Of a DNA stretch of 64,000 nt, positions 62,801 through 64,000 are shown piece after piece (the first letter of the stretch is position 1; each line of letters begins with the position of its first letter). Under the pieces are notes generated by a model that was given only the letters and a program-made list of their open reading frames with translations, made no database searches and had not been told where the DNA came from. The stretch spans positions 25,980,764-26,044,763 of the forward strand of contig NW_026089624.1 in assembly GCF_024586455.1 (NCBI RefSeq), in the 5' to 3' direction. Source of the DNA: Bactrocera neohumeralis. Its lineage: Eukaryota; Arthropoda; Insecta; Diptera; Tephritidae. Made by a program: the position numbers and the translations under genes.

Positions 62801-64000
62801 ACACATCTCATACTCAACACATCGGAATCATACTTTTTCACACCACACGCATGAGGACACCAAACATAACTAACAAAAGGGACTGGCGGACGGCGCCGAG
62901 CCTCTTTCTTTCTCGATCCGTGCGCCTACACGTAACCGATATCGTTAACTTTCCATCGCTTTAAATCCGTAAATAGGTGAGTGTCACTAATTTATGATTT
63001 TATCAATTTTTTTTACATTGTCCTTCGAGCTGGATCGGACGGCACTAGTGGTGACAAAATTACAAAATGATCACGATCACGCGATAACAATATATTGTTG
63101 TTAAATAATTAATTCATCACGGTGACGCGCTAACAATCTAAACTAATTTAAAAAAGAAAAAAAACGGGTGTGAAAACTTTGCAAAAAAAACGGTTGTGAT
63201 AAAGTGGAAAACAATCCCGTTAAAGACAAAGCTTAGGAAAAAACCGGTAGTGAAAAAACTTTGAACCGGTAGTGACAAAAACTTGAAATAAAAAAGAAAC
63301 CTGTGGTGAATAAAAAAAAACAAAAAAAAGTTGGTGACAATATTTTGCAAACACGGAAAAAACAAATACATATATACATATACTATAAAAAAGTTACTCA
63401 ATTTTTTTTGTCATGTACATACTTATGTATACACAACACAGTGAACAAACCTGCAGTGACAAAACCTGCAGTGACAAAACCAAAATAACAAAAACCAAAT
63501 GCGGTGAAAAAAATATACACATACAATAATATACATTCTAAGTGAAAAGTGATGATGAAGGGTCTGAAGTGACTGAAAGCAAAACACAAAAAGTATAAGT
63601 GAAGTGAAAAAATTGTCCTGTGAAAATAGCACACAACATATGCAAGAAAAGCATAGTCAGTGCAGTGAAGTACTGGGTCAAATAACTCACAAACAAAATA
63701 ATAAAAAAGGCCAAAAAACTACAAAGCCACCAGGGAATCACCACAACAACCAGCAACACAAGAATTGGAAAAAGAAGCACAGACACAAGCGCAGGCACAG
63801 GAACATACACATAGACAGATATTTTAAATTTTATATATCATATTCATATATGTATGGTTTAAAATCTAAAACTTAAATTTACGGTTCAGACCAAAATTTC
63901 GGTAGAAAAATAAGTGAAACTAAAACTGTTTTCGGTGTTCGGTTTATTTTTCGGTAAAAACCGAAAAACCGTTAACAAAGCAGTTTGGTACTGTATATAA
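62801..64000 (+). other. Unassigned; A-rich leader-like sequence with reiterated motif
   Basis: A GC-richer head (62880-63060) is followed by about 800 bp of A-rich plus-strand DNA. The motif ggt/a-gtgacaaaa recurs: aaccggtagtgaaaaaactt, aaccggtagtgacaaaaact, cctgcagtgacaaaa (twice in tandem at about 63451-63480), gcggtgaaaaa and others. It resembles the long repetitive leaders of some LTR retrotransposons. A frame at 63604-63876, rich in Lys, His, Gln and Asn, could be the start of a gag. No LTR or primer site could be confirmed. Confidence 0.4.

Overview
This window is repeat-rich insect DNA, most likely from a higher fly (Diptera), and tephritid fruit flies fit best. The evidence is its repertoire of elements: 17.6/297-type errantivirus-like Gypsy elements with a tRNA-Ser primer site, BEL/Pao, an RTE-clade LINE with a microsatellite tail, an R1-clade LINE, a DD41D mariner, Helitrons, piggyBac-like and hAT relics. 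The species call is inference. I found no host gene, rRNA, tRNA or CRISPR array. Every recognisable coding stretch belongs to a mobile element, and nearly all are broken. Two runs of exactly 100 N (1171-1270, 16093-16192) are assembly gaps.

Layout. 1-4457: unassigned AT-rich DNA, an LTR with a tRNA-Leu-type primer site (minus) and a fold-back mariner. 4458-5841: helicase end of a Helitron (minus). 5984-15645: an errantivirus-like element (minus) with both LTRs, pol and a two-piece env but no recognisable gag; its 5' LTR is split by RTE copy A (12236-15481). 16193-22230: a 3' RTE fragment (B), then a second errantivirus-like element (plus) split by a putative solo LTR and by RTE copy C. 22230-25985: mostly unassigned. 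25986-27330: a Helitron relic joined across an internal deletion. 28090-31000: an unidentified coding-like relic, an old RTE copy (D) and a mariner relic. 31055-38858: RTE copies E (minus) and F (plus), forming a large inverted repeat. 39232-43044: an R1-clade LINE with an inverted 5' piece, broken by a hairpin-ended repeat that has a second copy downstream. 43111-53965: an LTR with its primer site, then a BEL/Pao region with two LTRs, an extra gag-protease fragment, a MITE in one LTR and a piggyBac-like insertion in gag. 53966-57056: a repeat shared with the first 4 kb, and RTE copy G. 57391-60738: a Helitron (plus) with a clear 3' end. 60985-62800: a BEL LTR fragment and a hAT transposase relic. 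62800-64000: A-rich leader-like sequence.

The most notable signal is an LTR insertion shared by three RTE copies (E, F, G). The same LTR sits at the same base of the endonuclease region, in the same orientation, next to the same 5-bp duplication, and the three copies share substitutions absent from A and C. An RTE already carrying a foreign LTR therefore seems to have been copied onward, by retrotransposition or by segmental duplication. E and F also lie head to head with a 1.3-kb spacer, so a transcript across them could fold into a long hairpin.

Most elements lie on the minus strand. With the density of errantivirus, BEL and LINE relics, this makes the locus a candidate piRNA-producing region, which sequence alone cannot settle.
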